Shown here one piece after another: positions 1 to 12,810 of a DNA stretch of 64,000 nucleotides. The position numbers were made by a program, and so were the translations under genes. Numbering within the stretch: position 1 is the stretch's first letter; each line of letters opens with the position of its first letter. The stretch is from Amoebophrya sp. A120 (Eukaryota; Sar; Dinophyceae; Syndiniales; Amoebophryaceae): assembly GCA_905178155.1 (NCBI GenBank), contig CAJINV010000020.1, positions 434,001-498,000 of the forward strand, written 5' to 3'. The notes beneath the pieces were generated by a model. The model saw only the letters and a program-made list of their open reading frames with translations, ran no database searches and was not told the DNA's origin.

Positions 1-131
1 CTAGAGCTCGTGTTCGAGAGGAAGAAGTCTGGTGGACCACTTTCGCAAGAAACTGTTCGTTCTCCAGCTACCTTGTGGGGAAATATACAGCACTTTAAGA
101 GAACGTCCAGGTAAAAACAATCATCTCCAAA

Positions 132-2377
132 ATGGCGATGACCACGAAGCAACACAGCCGAAATGCGGCACTGAGGCAAGAGGTAACGCTATCTGCGGAG
201 GAGGAAAAAAGGGCCAAGGAACTGTACTTTGTTTTCATGTTGATCGCAGTCCGTCATGTGCTTGATGTTTGTGTTTACCCTTCGAACGTAATGAATACGA
301 GCACTGGGATATTGTTATCCCCCCATTGTTCCAATGGATTTGGTATTATCCGAAATGAAATACTCACTAGATTCGGCGTGTACGACTACGATAAATCAGA
401 CAGCGTATCACCTGCAAGTGAGCGTCAGGGAATCGGAAGAACTTTTCCTTTAAAAATTTGTCCTCTTGCTACTTGTTTTACTATGCATGGGCATGGGAAA
501 TGAGTTCGTGCCATGGACTCATTTTCTTTGTTTAAGCTAAGCTTTGTGTGCGTATTCTGTTCTTCCCATGGAACGGTGACGCCTATTTGCATTGCATACA
601 CTATCTCACCGGATGAGATGCGCGATCTTCTCACCGAGTTGGGCTTCAACATCGCAGACGAGTCCATCACACTCGTAATATCACAATACGGTACATCTTT
701 TGTTGGACATTTCAGCTGAGGACTTTTTTGCTTTTCAAGAACTCGGAACAAATACCAGTATTGCAGCGCAATTTCACCAGCCAAGTGTGGACATCAGAGT
801 AGAAACTCAGTTTTCTAGAACGATGTTGATGCTAGTGCTGTTTTGTCTATAGCGATGTCAAAGATCTTGATCTTCACTGACCGACAACAGCTGCGGATCC
901 TAACAAAGTGACTTTTGCGGAGTTCAAGGGAATATACGTGGAATTCCTCGCCCAAATGCCGTCCGCGCTGAGGAAAAAGAACATGGCCGGAGCCTGCCGA
1001 CCATGCGTAAAAATACAATTAATTGGCTACCACGCTTTTTGTTTGCGAACGTTCTTGTATGGATCAACGCCAGGCTTTTACCGGTCGTGAAACTAGCGAT
1101 TTTTTTTTGCCATGATTCGGAGGGTTTGATGGCATCTCATCTGTTTTTGAAAAATCTATCAGCATCAAGACGTATACTTCACGGAAGCGAGTTACCGATC
1201 CGCGTTATCAAATTGATGCAAATGTGTCAATATCTACTTGGCTAGGGTAAAAAAAAAACCTCACTTAGTGGCTGCAGAATCAAAAACAGGCCGTGAAGCA
1301 GCTGCACCCATGCTAAGGCGCTGCATTGTGACATCATTGCATATTTATGTAATTTATTAGTATCTTCTGCATGTAGTTAGATGCTTCCCTAAAAAGAGCA
1401 GAAGATCTTCGAAGTAGTAGTGGTGCAACTTGTTCGGTGGAGAGCACGAGTATCTTGCATTTTTCCCGAGGCATCAAGTCAGAAACGACACTTGCAGAAC
1501 AAGTCCATAACTCTTCAAGGCGTACGACTTCGATGCAAGCGGCACGCTGGAACGATCGGAACTGAGTGCGTTGCTGTTCGATCTCGGTATTGATTGACGT
1601 TTATCCCATCAGTTTTGATGCAGCATATCGTAATGTTTTTGTTTATGTTTTTGAATACTATCCAGAGAACCGAAGCGTGACTACCTAAATCGCAAAAGGT
1701 GTACACATCCACTTTTTCCGAATTATATACCAGGTATGCCAGACGTTTACGGAGACAATTACAGCACGCTAATGGACGAGGCTTTCTCTGTGGTGGACTG
1801 GGATCACTCAGAATCGCTGGACTTCCAATATAACCCGCTCAGGTGTTACAATCTCAAACGTTACAATAGAACATAGAAATCTGTGATGCAAGAGTGCATG
1901 ATCTAGCCAACTCTCATAGGATTGTGCATGACAAGTTCCGGAGCCCCAAACATCACTACAATCTGGCGAAATTTGTATTGCAAAAGGTGGAACGCTGTGC
2001 GAGCCTGTCAAGCTCATCATGCAACACAAAGTCCAAATTCTATTGTAACGTTTGAGATTGTAACGCTTGAGCAAGTCATATCCAAGAGTTCTGCCAGTTT
2101 ATCAACGAAGTGATCCGGTATGTAGAGGACTTGCGAGAGTCACAAACTGTATCCAAGAAAAAAACACCATCACAATCACTATTGCACATTTTTGCAATAC
2201 AAAAATTTTTGTCATGCGCAAAAATGCATCACAGTCAAGAGTTATTGGCGATTTCCCTTTGTGTTTTTGCAATACAAGAAAAATTTGGGATGCGAGAGAA
2301 ATTTCTGATGCAAAACCTCCTACATGTGATTGTGATGGTGTTTTTTTCTTGGATAAACTGTGCAGAAGGTGTACTAA
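132..2377 (+). CDS. Four-EF-hand calcium-binding protein, calmodulin/centrin-like (eight exons, 190 aa)
   Basis: Spliced model: 132-223, 371-412, 611-690, 891-1006, 1520-1586, 1734-1828, 2086-2149, 2361-2377, giving 573 nt. Three 12-residue EF loops are clear: DYDKSDSVSPDE (residues 36-47), DFDASGTLERSE (113-124) and DWDHSESLDFQE (154-165). The second loop, around residues 71-82, ends VTFAE but lacks the acidic first ligand and probably binds no calcium. Introns at 224-370, 691-890, 1007-1519 and 1587-1733 are GT-AG. The intron at 413-610 is not, and the last two are introners (1829-2080, 2150-2355). EF-hand proteins of this size act as calcium sensors; the partner cannot be read here. The start is the first ATG of the exon (a second lies at 138). 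The exon chain is well supported by frame; the subfamily is not. Confidence 0.85.
413..610 (+). other. Non-canonical intron with a TCACC direct repeat
   Basis: The EF loop is interrupted after GTATCACC and resumes at GGATGAG. A TCACC repeat lies at both borders (408-412 and 606-610), and no shift within it gives GT-AG. The size and 5-bp repeat resemble the introners, but I see no convincing inverted arms, so it may be an old, decayed copy. Confidence 0.5.
1829..2080. mobile_element. Introner, family G, in the EF-hand gene
   Basis: The arms are a matching pair: GTTACAATCTCAAACGTTAC on the left and its near-complement on the right, with ends TATAAC and GTCATA. Flanking repeat TCCAA at 1824-1828 and 2081-2085. 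Excision joins DF to QEF inside the fourth EF loop, restoring an invariant glutamate. It is the only copy of this arm type in the window. Confidence 0.92.
2150..2355 (-). mobile_element. Introner, family C, in the EF-hand gene
   Basis: Arms begin TATCCAAGAAAAAAACACC and end in the complement. Flanking repeat AACTG at 2145-2149 and 2356-2360. Excision gives the C-terminus ESQTVQKVY followed by TAA. The internal sequence is in the opposite orientation to the family C copies at 32358 and 35425. Confidence 0.92.
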
Positions 2378-3578
2378 ACTGAAAAATAAAAAGCGAAATA
2401 GTTGAACTTCCACCTATTTCCGCAGCATAGCTGGCACCAGCGTAGCTGCTCCGTTCTCGATTTTTGGAAGAGGAAAATCAATAGCGTAGCAGGAAACTCT
2501 ACTACCGCTTTCATTTCTGTGACCAGGTCAGAAGTAGTAGCGTTCGAGGTTGGAGAACAAAACTCGGCGATATGAGTTACAGGAGCAAATGAAATTCGAG
2601 AGACTTCTGCGAAAATGAAGTTTTTCGGACTTCTTCCAAATCTTCCAAATTAGTGAACTAACTTTTATTTTGCAATAACACAGAAGCAGAACGCAACTGC
2701 AGCCGCCCTGGTGCTGTGGCTCCTCTCACCGCAGTTGTTGGGACAGGGTTCCTGTGGATCAGCTAGCAATTATGATCCTTGCATGAGCAAGCTGCACGGC
2801 TGTTTGTCGACTCGGCATCTTCGTTTGTTTTTGGTTCAAAATCTGAAAATCAGCTTGTCCCTGCTCCCTTCCGTCCACGGCGGGGCGATTCCTCGTAATA
2901 AATATTAAAGTCGTGCAAAATTATAGAAATAAATCGTTCTGCCAAGAATTTTTCGTTCTTGTTTTTTACCATTCGCTCCTCAGACTCACCTCAAGAAGAT
3001 CCACGTTTAAGCACCAGCGTGCAATCGCAAATGCTTCTCGTCTAAAATCGTGCAATCTACAATAAACCGAAACAGTTCTTTCGTCGCTTATTTCGTCCTG
3101 TTGTGCCTTGTTCTACTTTGTTTTTATCGTGCACTACTTCTTCTTCTGCCGTGTAGTTTCTTTATCGCATCTATTAGCGCCGCCACAACCATCTGTAGAA
3201 GCTTGCTGCTTCACCACTGGCGCAGCAGTTCGTTGTGCCAAGAGGTCTTCATCCGTCGGCTTTTTTCCGTAGTTCAGCATTCTCAGTGAATCTTCAGAAA
3301 AAAACGAAAAATCTTCAAACAGAAAAATTTTACTGCAGAAAACTACCCGCTGCTGCTTCAGCCTACAACCAAGAGTAAGTAATCAACCTACGAGTTGCTT
3401 TTTCCGCTATCACGACGAGATATCAAGTAGACACTGTATTTGTACAGCTTGCTAACCAGCACACCGAGAAGGCACAACTCGCTTGATTATTCTCCTTGTT
3501 GCTATTTTTCTAAGAACTCGACTTGTATCTAACTCACTTCTTTCGGAACGCCGTAAGAACAGCTCACTTCTTGCCAAA
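2378..3578. other. Intergenic or UTR, no gene recognised
   Basis: AT-rich sequence with only short unsupported open frames. It presumably holds the 3' end of the EF-hand transcript and the 5' leader of the next gene. No repeat, RNA gene or inverted-repeat element seen. Confidence 0.5.
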
Positions 3579-6228
3579 ATGTCCAAAATGAACAAGGCGA
3601 ATGCCATGCAGGCGCTGGCTCTGACCCTGTCCGTATCAAATTGAGAACAACAGCTGTTGCTCCCGTCCCTGCATCCACGTCCTCTCGTCGTGCCGAATGT
3701 TGAATAGTAAACGCTTCGTCCTCTCCTGCAGATGTGATAGTGTCATCTGCAGAAAGGTACGGAGAAAAATCACGGGGAAATGAGAGAAACAAGTTCTGGT
3801 TTGCCATGATGCATGAAGAGCCACCGTGCAGTGGTTGATCTCGCCCTGTACCATGTCGAGCTCCTTGAATAAAGCTGTAACATCAAAAATGTGCAATCGC
3901 AGGGTGAGGCTGCGAAACCGCAAAGACAAAGTTGCACAGAGCTCCTATGCCGCCTGACGCCACGGTGGCCTTCTGAATCATGGCAGCTGAAAGGAGACTA
4001 GAAAATAAAGCTTTGTTCATCTTGCATGTCTACTCAACTCTACTGCATCGATTGTATGCACCTATTTCAACATCCGGACGGGCGGGACGTAGATTGCACG
4101 GGGAGAGGATCACTGTAGTTCTCACTTTGATAGCCTCTTTCTGGAATGCCGGGCGGCGTGGACCAGATGGGGCCCGCGGCCGTGGCCGGCCGGCTGCTCC
4201 GTGGTGACACTGAAGCGCAAGACGACGCGACCACGACGGGAACCGTGCCGAACACGCGCTCCAGCCTGCTGCAGAAGAAGAAAACGAAGGCCAGCACCCT
4301 TATCGAAAAGAAAGTGCGCAGCTCCAGTACTAGCCACCTTCGTTCTGAAAAAGATATTTAAACGCAAATCTTCACTTGTTTCAAAAAGTCGTACAGGCAG
4401 GGCGACCGCGAGCACCTGAGTTTGCATAGAAGTGTTGCCCCCTATTCCTCGAAATTAGTACCGTCAACACTGGGTCCGTGTCCGTGAAACCTTTGCATTA
4501 TCTACCTGCTTTGGCATATAATCTTGAGCGAGTGACTGTGGTTTTTATCGGTCGAGCTGTGCACCTTTCTTTGTGATAGGCTTGAAGCAAAAGACTGCAA
4601 AAACGGGAGAGCAGAAAACCAAGACTACCACGGGGAAGAAGGAACAGAAGCAGAACCTGAATCAAAAAGCCAACTTCCCCTCGTTTGACTTCGGGAGTCT
4701 CAAGGAGAAACTTGACAGTCTCAAGGATGCAGCCGGGAGCGGAATCTCGTCTGGGTTCGGGAAGGTGAAAGACTGGGCCCAGGAGAAAGCCGGGCAACTG
4801 ATGGAGCACGCCGCGGCGGCGAAGGATGCGGGTCTCGAACAGGCGAAGGAAAAGACGGAAGCATTGAAGAATCTGGCCGCCGAGAAGTCTGCGGAACTGG
4901 TGGAACAGGTCAAGGAGCTGAAGGACACGGCGATCGATCAGGCGAAGGAAAAGACGGAAGCGTTGAAGAATCTGGCCGCCGAGAAGTCCGGGCAAGTGCT
5001 GGAACAGGTCAACGCGCTGAAGGACACGGCGATCGATCAGGCGAAGGAAAAGACGGAAGCGTTGAAGAATCTGGCCGCCGAGAAGTCCGGGCAAGTGCTG
5101 GAACAGGTCAAGGAGTTGAAGGACACGGCGATCGAACAGGCGAAGGAAAAGACGGAAGCGTTGAAGGATCTGGCCGCCGAGAAGTCCGCGGAACTGGTGG
5201 GAAAGGCCACGGAGCTGAAGGACACGGCGATCGAACAGGCGACGGAGAAGGCGGAAGCATTGAAGGATCTGGCGTCCGAGAAGTACACGGAGCTGAAGGA
5301 CACGGCGATCGAAAAGGCGACGGAGAAGGCGGAAGCGTTGAAGGATCTGGCGTCCGAGAAGTCCGCGGAACTGGTGGGAAAGGCCACGGAGCTGAAGGAC
5401 ACGGCGATCGAACAGGCGACGGAGAAGGCGGAAGCATTGAAGGATCTGGCGTCCGAGAAGTACACGGAGCTGAAGGACACGGCGATCGAAAAGGCGACGG
5501 AGAAGGCGGAAGCGTTGAAGGATCTGGCGTCCGAGAAGTCCGCGGAACTGGTGGGAAAGGCCACGGAGCTGAAGGACACGGCGATCGAACAGGCGACGGA
5601 GAAGGCGGAAGCATTGAAGGATCTGGCGTCCGAGAAGTACACGGAGCTGAAGGACACGGCGATCGAAAAGGCGACGGAGAAGGCGGAAGCGTTGAAGGAT
5701 CTGGCGTCCGAGAAGTCCGCGGAACTGGTGGGAAAGGCCACGGAGCTGAAGGACACGGCGATCGAACAGGCGACGGAGAAGGCGGAAGCATTGAAGGATC
5801 TGGCGTCCGAGAAGTACACGGAGCTGAAGGACACGGCGATCGAAAAGGCGACGGAGAAGGCGGAAGCGTTGAAGGATCTGGCGTCCGAGAAGTCCGCGGA
5901 ACTGGTGGGAAAGGCCACGGAGCTGAAGGACACGGCGATCGAACAGGCGACGGAGAAGGCGGAAGCATTGAAGGATCTGGCGTCCGAGAAGTACACGGAG
6001 CTGAAGGACACGGCGGTCGAAAAGGCGACGGAGAAGGCGGAAGCGTTGAAGGATCTGGCGCAGGACGCAGCGGTGCATGCCGGCGAACTTGTGCAGGAAA
6101 AGGCTGGGAAGGTCAAGGAAATGGCGCAGGACGCGTTGCAAACCGCAGGCGGGAAGGCCTTGGACACCGTCAAGGCGGGGATCGAAGCCGGAAAAGAGAA
6201 GGCCAGTGCGTTAGTCACCCCCCAATAA
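3579..6228 (+). CDS. LEA-like amphipathic helical repeat protein (three exons, 631 aa)
   Basis: Exons 3579-3632, 4134-4326 and 4580-6228 join to 1,896 nt with GT-AG introns at 3633-4133 and 4327-4579. The last exon codes for a Lys/Glu/Ala-rich chain built from variants of EKAEALKDLASEK and ELKDTAIEQATEK, an 11-residue style periodicity typical of group 3 LEA and similar amphipathic-helix proteins. Such proteins usually protect membranes or proteins under stress, but here that is inference from composition only. The N-terminus (ALALTLS) is mildly hydrophobic; a signal peptide is not convincing. The repeats are almost identical at DNA level, so copy number is probably unstable. Three long antisense frames are by-products of the repeat. 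Exon 2 is the least certain part. Confidence 0.72.
5181..6065 (+). repeat. 177-bp tandem repeat, about five copies, coding
   Basis: The word GAAGTCCGCGGAACTGGTGG recurs at 5181, 5358, 5535, 5712 and 5889, an exact 177-bp spacing (59 codons). Copies are nearly identical until the last, which diverges at a Val codon and then at the gene end. This indicates recent expansion or ongoing homogenisation. Confidence 0.95.
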
Positions 6229-8539
6229 ATTCACGTCAGTGAGTTTTTGTTTTCCACAATAAGATTCCTTTTATTGTTTGCCCTTTCTCACCGTACGAGA
6301 TTCAACAACAAATAAGAAATAAACTAAAAGCTGCATAGCCATATGTTCTAGAGGGAGACAAGAATGAACATCAGAGCCGTGCATGCAGTTGTCATCCGTA
6401 TCAAACGCTCCTCACACCCAAAATTTTTTTCTGTTGCTCGTTTATTTTCTGTAGTGCCCCGAAACAAAAGTCCTTCAGTTAAAAGCCGTAGTTTTTGAGT
6501 GTTGCTTGCGTACATTAAGTTTATAGACATGATGTTCAATGTTTTTTTTTCTGATGTATCTCATTTCGTTGAAGTCAAATTGCATAGCGCCAAAAAAACA
6601 CTATACAAATACGAATTGTTTTTATTCTTTCATTGAGTACTAGCTCGTTGACGTTCTTCTATAAATATGTTTTTTCATCATTGTGCCCTATCTTCCTATC
6701 GTACCGCCGCTCTCTCTTATCGTCTTTGATTTTACTTTTTTTTGCGAAGCATATTTTTCTTTTTTCTTTTGCGATGATGTACATTTCCACTTCCAAAAAT
6801 TGTCCTCTTTCTTGTTCGTCCCAGAATGATTACTTATGTGCCCTGATTACATCCTCATCCTCTGGTGTCCCCGCCCTGACGTCCCTGTCGTATATTAGAT
6901 GTTCACAACCTAAAGAGTGAGAAGCGAAATAGAAAAGGCACTCCCGCCTTCATTTTCGAAACCTCGCGTAGGTAGTACTTTAATTTTTGGCGCAAACCCA
7001 CCCGACCACCTGTCCTTCTGCTTTTTGAACCAAAGCAGATGATCTCATGCACCATTATACAGCCCCCGCTGGCTAACACCAAGAATGAGATAGAGCACCA
7101 GCAAACTTTTTCTGATCGCCCCCTACAACCCAATTTTTGCACACAAACAAATACAACAAATATTTTTTGCACAGACTAATTCAGGCCTCAGACCACGAAG
7201 AAGTATCGGGACGAACAAATGCCTTCGGATTATAGAGGCAGCGCTTTGAGGAGCTTAGGCTTCCATAGTTGTAAAAACGTTGTAAGTTGTACTTACTAGG
7301 TACTTTTTACTTTATCGGAAGAGGCGAGGTGACGCCTCTACAGCGCTACACGTAGTCCCACACCACCACAAAGTTCAAGTAGCCGACCAAGTACTTCTAG
7401 TGACGTTCTGCAACAGAAACACCTAAAACACGCCGTACCATCACCCTCGCCGGAAAGAGATGAATAAGTCGAAGCGGTGGAACATAAATTGTTTGTTGTC
7501 AGCATTTTTTCCACCCCCACGAACGACCCGTAAAAGAACCCGATCCCGTCCCATTTTATCCCCAGGAAAAGTAAAACGAAAAAAAGCACACCCCGATGGA
7601 GCCATGATGATCCAGGGATGTTGGTGTGCGACGATGCCGTACGTGGTTGTAGCACAGCATCCACGTGTGTTGTTCCAGCGAAATAAATCTTCGCTTTGCG
7701 CCGTGCAGAGATAAGTTTAAGTAGTAAAAAGTTACTTCGTCATAGAACCACCAGTGGCACAAGTCGTACAACTCGTGCGTCGTCATGCTAGCTGGCGCCG
7801 TTTATTGCGCAGTGGCAGTACTACTACTACTACCTCGACCTCCTGTGTGGTTTGGTTTGTGGAAATTCGTCGTATTCGTTCTCCTCCTCGTCAACAAAAG
7901 TGACCACAACAAAAAGAAAAATCTCGTGCCGGCCGAAAATCGTTTCGTCCTCCGTTCCACGCTAACTATCGTTCCTTCGCATGCAGTATTTGGTAAAACT
8001 TCGTTCAGACCTCGTCCTCAAAGAAGGTTCTTGTCGGAGATGGTGAAGAACGACGTGTAGTTTCCATTTGTCTTTCGTGGAAGTACAATATGTATATGAT
8101 TCATTTCGTCCAAGAACTACGACTACCACATATATAATATAGGCTGGCTTGTCTCTCTCTGAGTGCCATAAATAAGTATCAGTTCGCTATGCTACAGTGC
8201 TTATTTTCAAACTTCCCTTTGGGATTTTAGTTTTCAACATAAATAAGTATCCATCTCCAGAAGTTCAAATCAGGTTCAGCATCTCTGGCTCATTTCATAT
8301 CCGCAAAATCATCGGTTGTAGACTCATTTCGTAATTCTTTCCTAGAACAAGTTCAAGTTGTACTCACACGTCGAGCCGACGCAAAATCTATCACCGCACA
8401 ACATCTTGAGGTAGGAGTTGATTACGTAATTGCTTCTACGGAGGATATTGAAACCTGAATAAAACAGTTTGATAGCATTATCACAGCCACACTCGTCTCC
8501 GCCCGTGTAGTTGACCAAGAAGACAAATCTCTGACCAGC
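6229..8539. other. Long intergenic region, no gene recognised
   Basis: Mostly AT-rich with T-runs. A 91-codon hydrophobic open frame at 7785-8060 has no recognisable domain and no support. The stretch next to 8540 is presumably the leader of the next gene. Confidence 0.45.
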
Positions 8540-11500
8540 ATGTCTGCTCCCCCCAAGAACATCACAGAGGAACAACCTACTTTGTCTGCTTACGCCGGTG
8601 CGTACCGTGGTAGCGAGGCTCTGATCCGGTACCAGGGCAACCTGGAGAGCGGCGAAGTACGCACGGCGTTGAAGGATCCGTATGCGGAGAGGAACGGGAA
8701 GGTTGACCCCAGTCAAAACTTTCTGACCGTCGCAAACGTGGCCCAGGGCCTCGGCCGGGAGAGAAACCTCTTTGAACAGGAGTTTTCCAGCAAATCCACT
8801 TTGATGCAACAGCGGCGCGCAGCACAGAATGCAGCCGGCGAGGACCTCCAAGGAAACAAGCGATTTGAGGCGGCAGCAGCCAGCGCCGCAGCGACAGTGT
8901 GGGCGGGGAAATCCGTGCAGAGCCGGCAGTCCACGCCGCTGCTGGCGCACTTCCACGGCACCAGCATCGGGACTGTGGCGACCGGCTGGAAGCAGTACCG
9001 CCGCGCAAGCATGCTTGCAGGTTATCAAATGTAAAAATGTCTGGGTCTGGAAGGATGCAGAGATTTGTGATGCGGCTTTGGCATGACCCCTAATGTCTGT
9101 GATGCATGCCCTAGCATCACAGATTTTATGAGGGCTTCCTGCTGATGCCTATACCGCATGAGAAATGCCCCCTCGCCGTCGCAAAAACTGGACCTCTTTT
9201 GCTGTTCATGCAATGCAGAATTTTGTAGAATCCAAATGCAGCATCACAAGTTGCATCCTTCCAGACCCAGACATTTTTGCAATCCATACAGGTCCCGGAT
9301 GCACGATCATTTTCGACGGCGAGATGGACCACAACAAGCGCGCTCTCTCTACGGTTGCAAGCGTCGAGACTTTGCCGTATTTAAGGATGCCATAATTTTA
9401 AGTTTTTTTTCTGATCTTGATAAAAGTAAAACTCAAACCACGACTTTCACCACGACCCCTCGCCCTTGTATTAGTTTGCTTTCTTTCGTAATTTGAATTT
9501 CGTCTCACGCTAAAAATCTGCCTTTACACGACAGGCCTGCGACGGAGCTTCCCGCGGATCCAGATCGTTCTCCATCCCCGGCAGCGCCGACGCAGGACGG
9601 GGTGCTACTTGCTACTAGTCCGATCGCGGAGCAGTTACAAGACCCGGAACATCATCAAGATCAAGACCGGGACGTCAGTTGGCTGCGGGGGCCCCGACAC
9701 GACCAGCGGAGCCCTTCGCCGCGTCCCGTGCCGGAGTACATCCGCAGTAAGACGCAGAGCTGGTACAGGAAGGTGATGTCGCAAAAGGAGCTGCACCAGT
9801 GGTACGGCGGCGATCCTTACGCGCCGAGTCACCACGTGCGCCTTATGCATTGCAAATATGTCTGGGTCTGGAAGGTTGCAACTTGTGTAAAAAAACTTCT
9901 GATTCTATAGATAGCATCACAATGTGATGCTATCTCGGGACTCTAAAAAAATCTGTGTTGCATGACCAGCAAGAGGAGTCCAGTTTGTGCTACGCGGAGA
10001 GGCCATTTCTCATGCGGAGTAGGCATCAGGATCAGGAAGCCTTCTAAAGATCTGTGATGCTACGCCATGCATTACAGGTGTCGTGGGTCATGGAAAATCT
10101 GCATGACAAGTCTCGCAACCTTCCAGACCCAGACATTTTTACATTTGATACGCCTCGAGAAAAGCCCAAACCGGTACCGCGATTTGCCGCACTCCGTTTT
10201 CTACACCAGCACGCGGTCTGCCGCGCAAATGCGCAGTCCCCGCGCCACCCGGCCCGGCGCCGTGGTCGCGCGGTCGCACGTGCCGCTGCACACGAACCGC
10301 AGGTCGCAGAGCCCCGCGGCGCTGGTGAAAAGCACGCGACCCAGCCAGGTAAGGAAGCATTACGACATGACAGCGGATGTGTCACTCTCCCAAAACACCG
10401 CAAAGCTCGCGCGGGACAACCTCCCGCTCGCACGACTCGTGCGGGGACGCGATGAGGAAACAGGCGACCGGATCCAACAGAGCCAGGAGGAGATCCAGCG
10501 GATCATTGCTGAAGCGGCACCCTTGCTGGAGATCTACAAAAACAAAAAAGCCCCGGTCTTGTCCCGCGTGGCGCCGCAGATGGGAAAACCGGATTTATCT
10601 GCCACGGTGTATTTTGAAGAGGGGCGGGAGCAAATTCCGGAGGTTTTGAAGGGGCAGTGCGGGGAGGAGGAGCAAGAAGAATGGGACCGGCGGGTGGACG
10701 CGTATGGGTACGTGAATGCCGAAGTGTATAACCAGTGGGAAAACAAAGCGGACGCGTATTTTAAGGATTTGGGCAACAGTGTCGTGACGCTGGATGAGGA
10801 CCAGGGTGCGGAAGAGAAGGGTGGTCCTGAAGATAGTATGTTTACTGCCACACAGACACAGGAGGAGCAAACATCAGCTGGAAAGAACTTCAACAATAGC
10901 ACCGGAGGTGGTTTTTCGAATAAAGTGAAGGAATTCACGGACCGCGGGCCGGAGTACGAGTGCTTGCGCATTTGGAAGCCTGCGCAAGAGTTCAAGTATC
11001 CGATCACAGACAGAGCGGCGGCGAAAACGAAGAAGCCCATAAATTCCGCGCCGTTCAAGCGGCCCACGCAGGTGTCCCCCAGGTTGGAGGGCGCGGCCGC
11101 ACCGCAGCTCCGCACGACGGAGCGCGCCAGGGCTCGTAAAGACGCACGCAGCCCGGAAACGAGGTTGCGCGGCGCCGTGCCGGCTCTGGACAGTAGTAGT
11201 AGACCTCCAGCACACGACGTCGAGCAGCAGGAGCGGAGCCGCGCGCCGAAGCCGGCCGTTGGTGGCACTCCGAAGCAGGTGCTTGCAGCGCGACGGTTGG
11301 AGCGAGAGATTGGTACTAGTGGCGGGTCGGCGCGGGCGAATATGATGAATAAACCTCCTCCTAAGGTAGTGGCGCCGATGCGGGCCACCGTGTTGCACGG
11401 GCGGCACCAGGTGGGGCGGAATTTTGCGGGGAAAGAGTTCAAACTGCCCTACGACGTAAACCGTTACTTCCGGACGGAGGAGACGCTGGAACAGCGCCGC

Positions 11501-11815
11501 GAGCGGCTCTACCAGTACCAGAAGGGCGACCGTCGGTCCACGTTTCACGAGCGGAGCGAGCGGCGGCTGTCGCAGGGGAAGCAGGACCTGTACCGCTCAC
11601 CCAAAACCGGGGTCAGTCACCACTTCGTGCCGGCTGAGCGCAGCCACGGCTACCGGGCATCTACAAATACGCGGGCACCGCCGCCTGCCGAGTACTATTA
11701 TTTGACGCAGGAAGCAAAACACCTGTTCGGCATCGTGAACCAACCGGAGGGACAGCAGGAAGACCAGCTGGAGGACCGTGCAGTCGAGGATGATGGTGCC
11801 ATCGACGGAAACTGA
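8540..11815 (+). CDS. Unrecognised 844-aa protein with two introners
   Basis: Exons 8540-9022, 9294-9376, 9535-9843 and 10156-11815 sum to 2,535 nt. The middle intron (9377-9534) is GT-AG; the other two are family A introners. I do not recognise the product. The N-terminus is Ala/Gln/Arg-rich; the middle is charged, with a low-complexity Pro/Ser/Arg stretch. The C-terminal part has conserved-looking segments such as GRHQVGRNFAGKEFKLPYD and ETLEQRRERLYQYQKGDRR, the sort of sequence seen in cytoskeletal or axonemal proteins of protists, but this is only an impression. No signal peptide, membrane segment or catalytic motif is visible. The exon chain is secure because precise removal of both introners keeps a single open frame of normal codon composition. 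Confidence 0.82.
9023..9288 (-). mobile_element. Introner, family A (inverted copy)
   Basis: Left arm carries AATGTCTGGGTCTGGAAG, right arm its complement. Flanking repeat CAGGT at 9018-9022 and 9289-9293. This is one of only two insertions where the flank allows a canonical GT-AG splice. The interior runs opposite to the copy at 9844 in the same gene. Confidence 0.95.
9844..10150 (+). mobile_element. Introner, family A
   Basis: Ends TATGCATTGC and CATTTGATA with family A arms. Flanking repeat CGCCT at 9839-9843 and 10151-10155. Excision joins HHV to RLEKSP in frame. No shift gives GT-AG. Confidence 0.95.
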
Positions 11816-12810
11816 TTTAGAAGAACAAACGCTTCTATTTATTTACCTTCGTTTTGAATAGGTTTGCAAACTACAACATAGATATCTACTTGGCGTTATT
11901 CTTTTCTCGAAATTCGATGTTGCATGATAGTTACGAGTCGTACCCTGCATGTTGAGTGTAAGCATTCAAAGTTAAGAACTGGACGTAAAGTGTGCTTTTG
12001 GTCTTTCAGATTCAGATGTATAAGTGACAGGCTGTCAGAAGATATAGTGCTGTTTGACACAGCTTTTTGTTTTTTTTCGATCCCCATGGAGGAAACTGGT
12101 TTTCAGATGATAGTAAGTACAAGTACCCAGAAGCAGGAGCAAACAAGCGTGAGCGATTTTCTATGCGAACATGCGTCGTGTCCCGGTCCACTGTTTGAAA
12201 CAGTTTCAATTTTTGCTGTCTTTTCATCCGGAACAAGCAAATAATTCATCGCTGCTCTGTACTTCAGACTGTGTACCATGCAAGAGAACACCTAATCTGT
12301 CAGTGTTCGAATTTTTTGCGTGCGAAGCGTGTAGTTCGTTGGGCGCTGCGATCCGACTCGAAGGTATTCTACACCAACAAAAAAGTCAGTCAGACGAGTC
12401 ACATGATCTGGTGCTGATTGGCTGGCTGGAGTTGTGCAAAATTCGAAGACAAAAAGATCTCCTATGGATGAACCGAAAAAAAAACGCAGGTCTATGTGGA
12501 AAATCAAAGCTCAGTTTTCAAGATGAGATCTGGAGCTTCAGGTGTAGTCGAGCATACTAGGCACGGTGCTGCGAACGGGAACGACCTTGTGTTTTATACA
12601 CCAAACAGCTGTCGTTCTTTCTTGAGTTGTACTTGTAAGGGATACCTAGTACTATGGCTTACATACACTTCTGCGACTCGTACGCGTAGGCGCGTTTTTA
12701 GAGCAAGAGGTAGCACCAGGCAGCATCTACAAGAACATCTTCTGCACCTTTAGTGCAGGAGCCGCTCCTCCGCCACACGACGACGACGAGGACGACCAAG
12801 ATTGCAGATT
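11816..12810. other. Intergenic, no gene recognised
   Basis: AT-rich stretch with short open frames on both strands and no recognised product. It contains the leader of the PEX12-like gene, with a clear ATG at 12811. Confidence 0.45.

Noticed and set aside
4498-6141. Very long antisense open frame (547 codons) and two further overlapping ones in the LEA-like exon
   Set aside because: They exist only because the repeat is GC-rich and 177 bp long (divisible by three), so any stop-free frame is copied. Composition (RRLFDRRVLQL, PSPSPFRSPCPSAP) is that of a shadow frame.
10534-11442. 302-codon antisense frame inside the 8540 gene
   Set aside because: The + strand frame is longer, continuous with upstream exons and has balanced composition; the antisense is Ser/Arg/Pro-rich.
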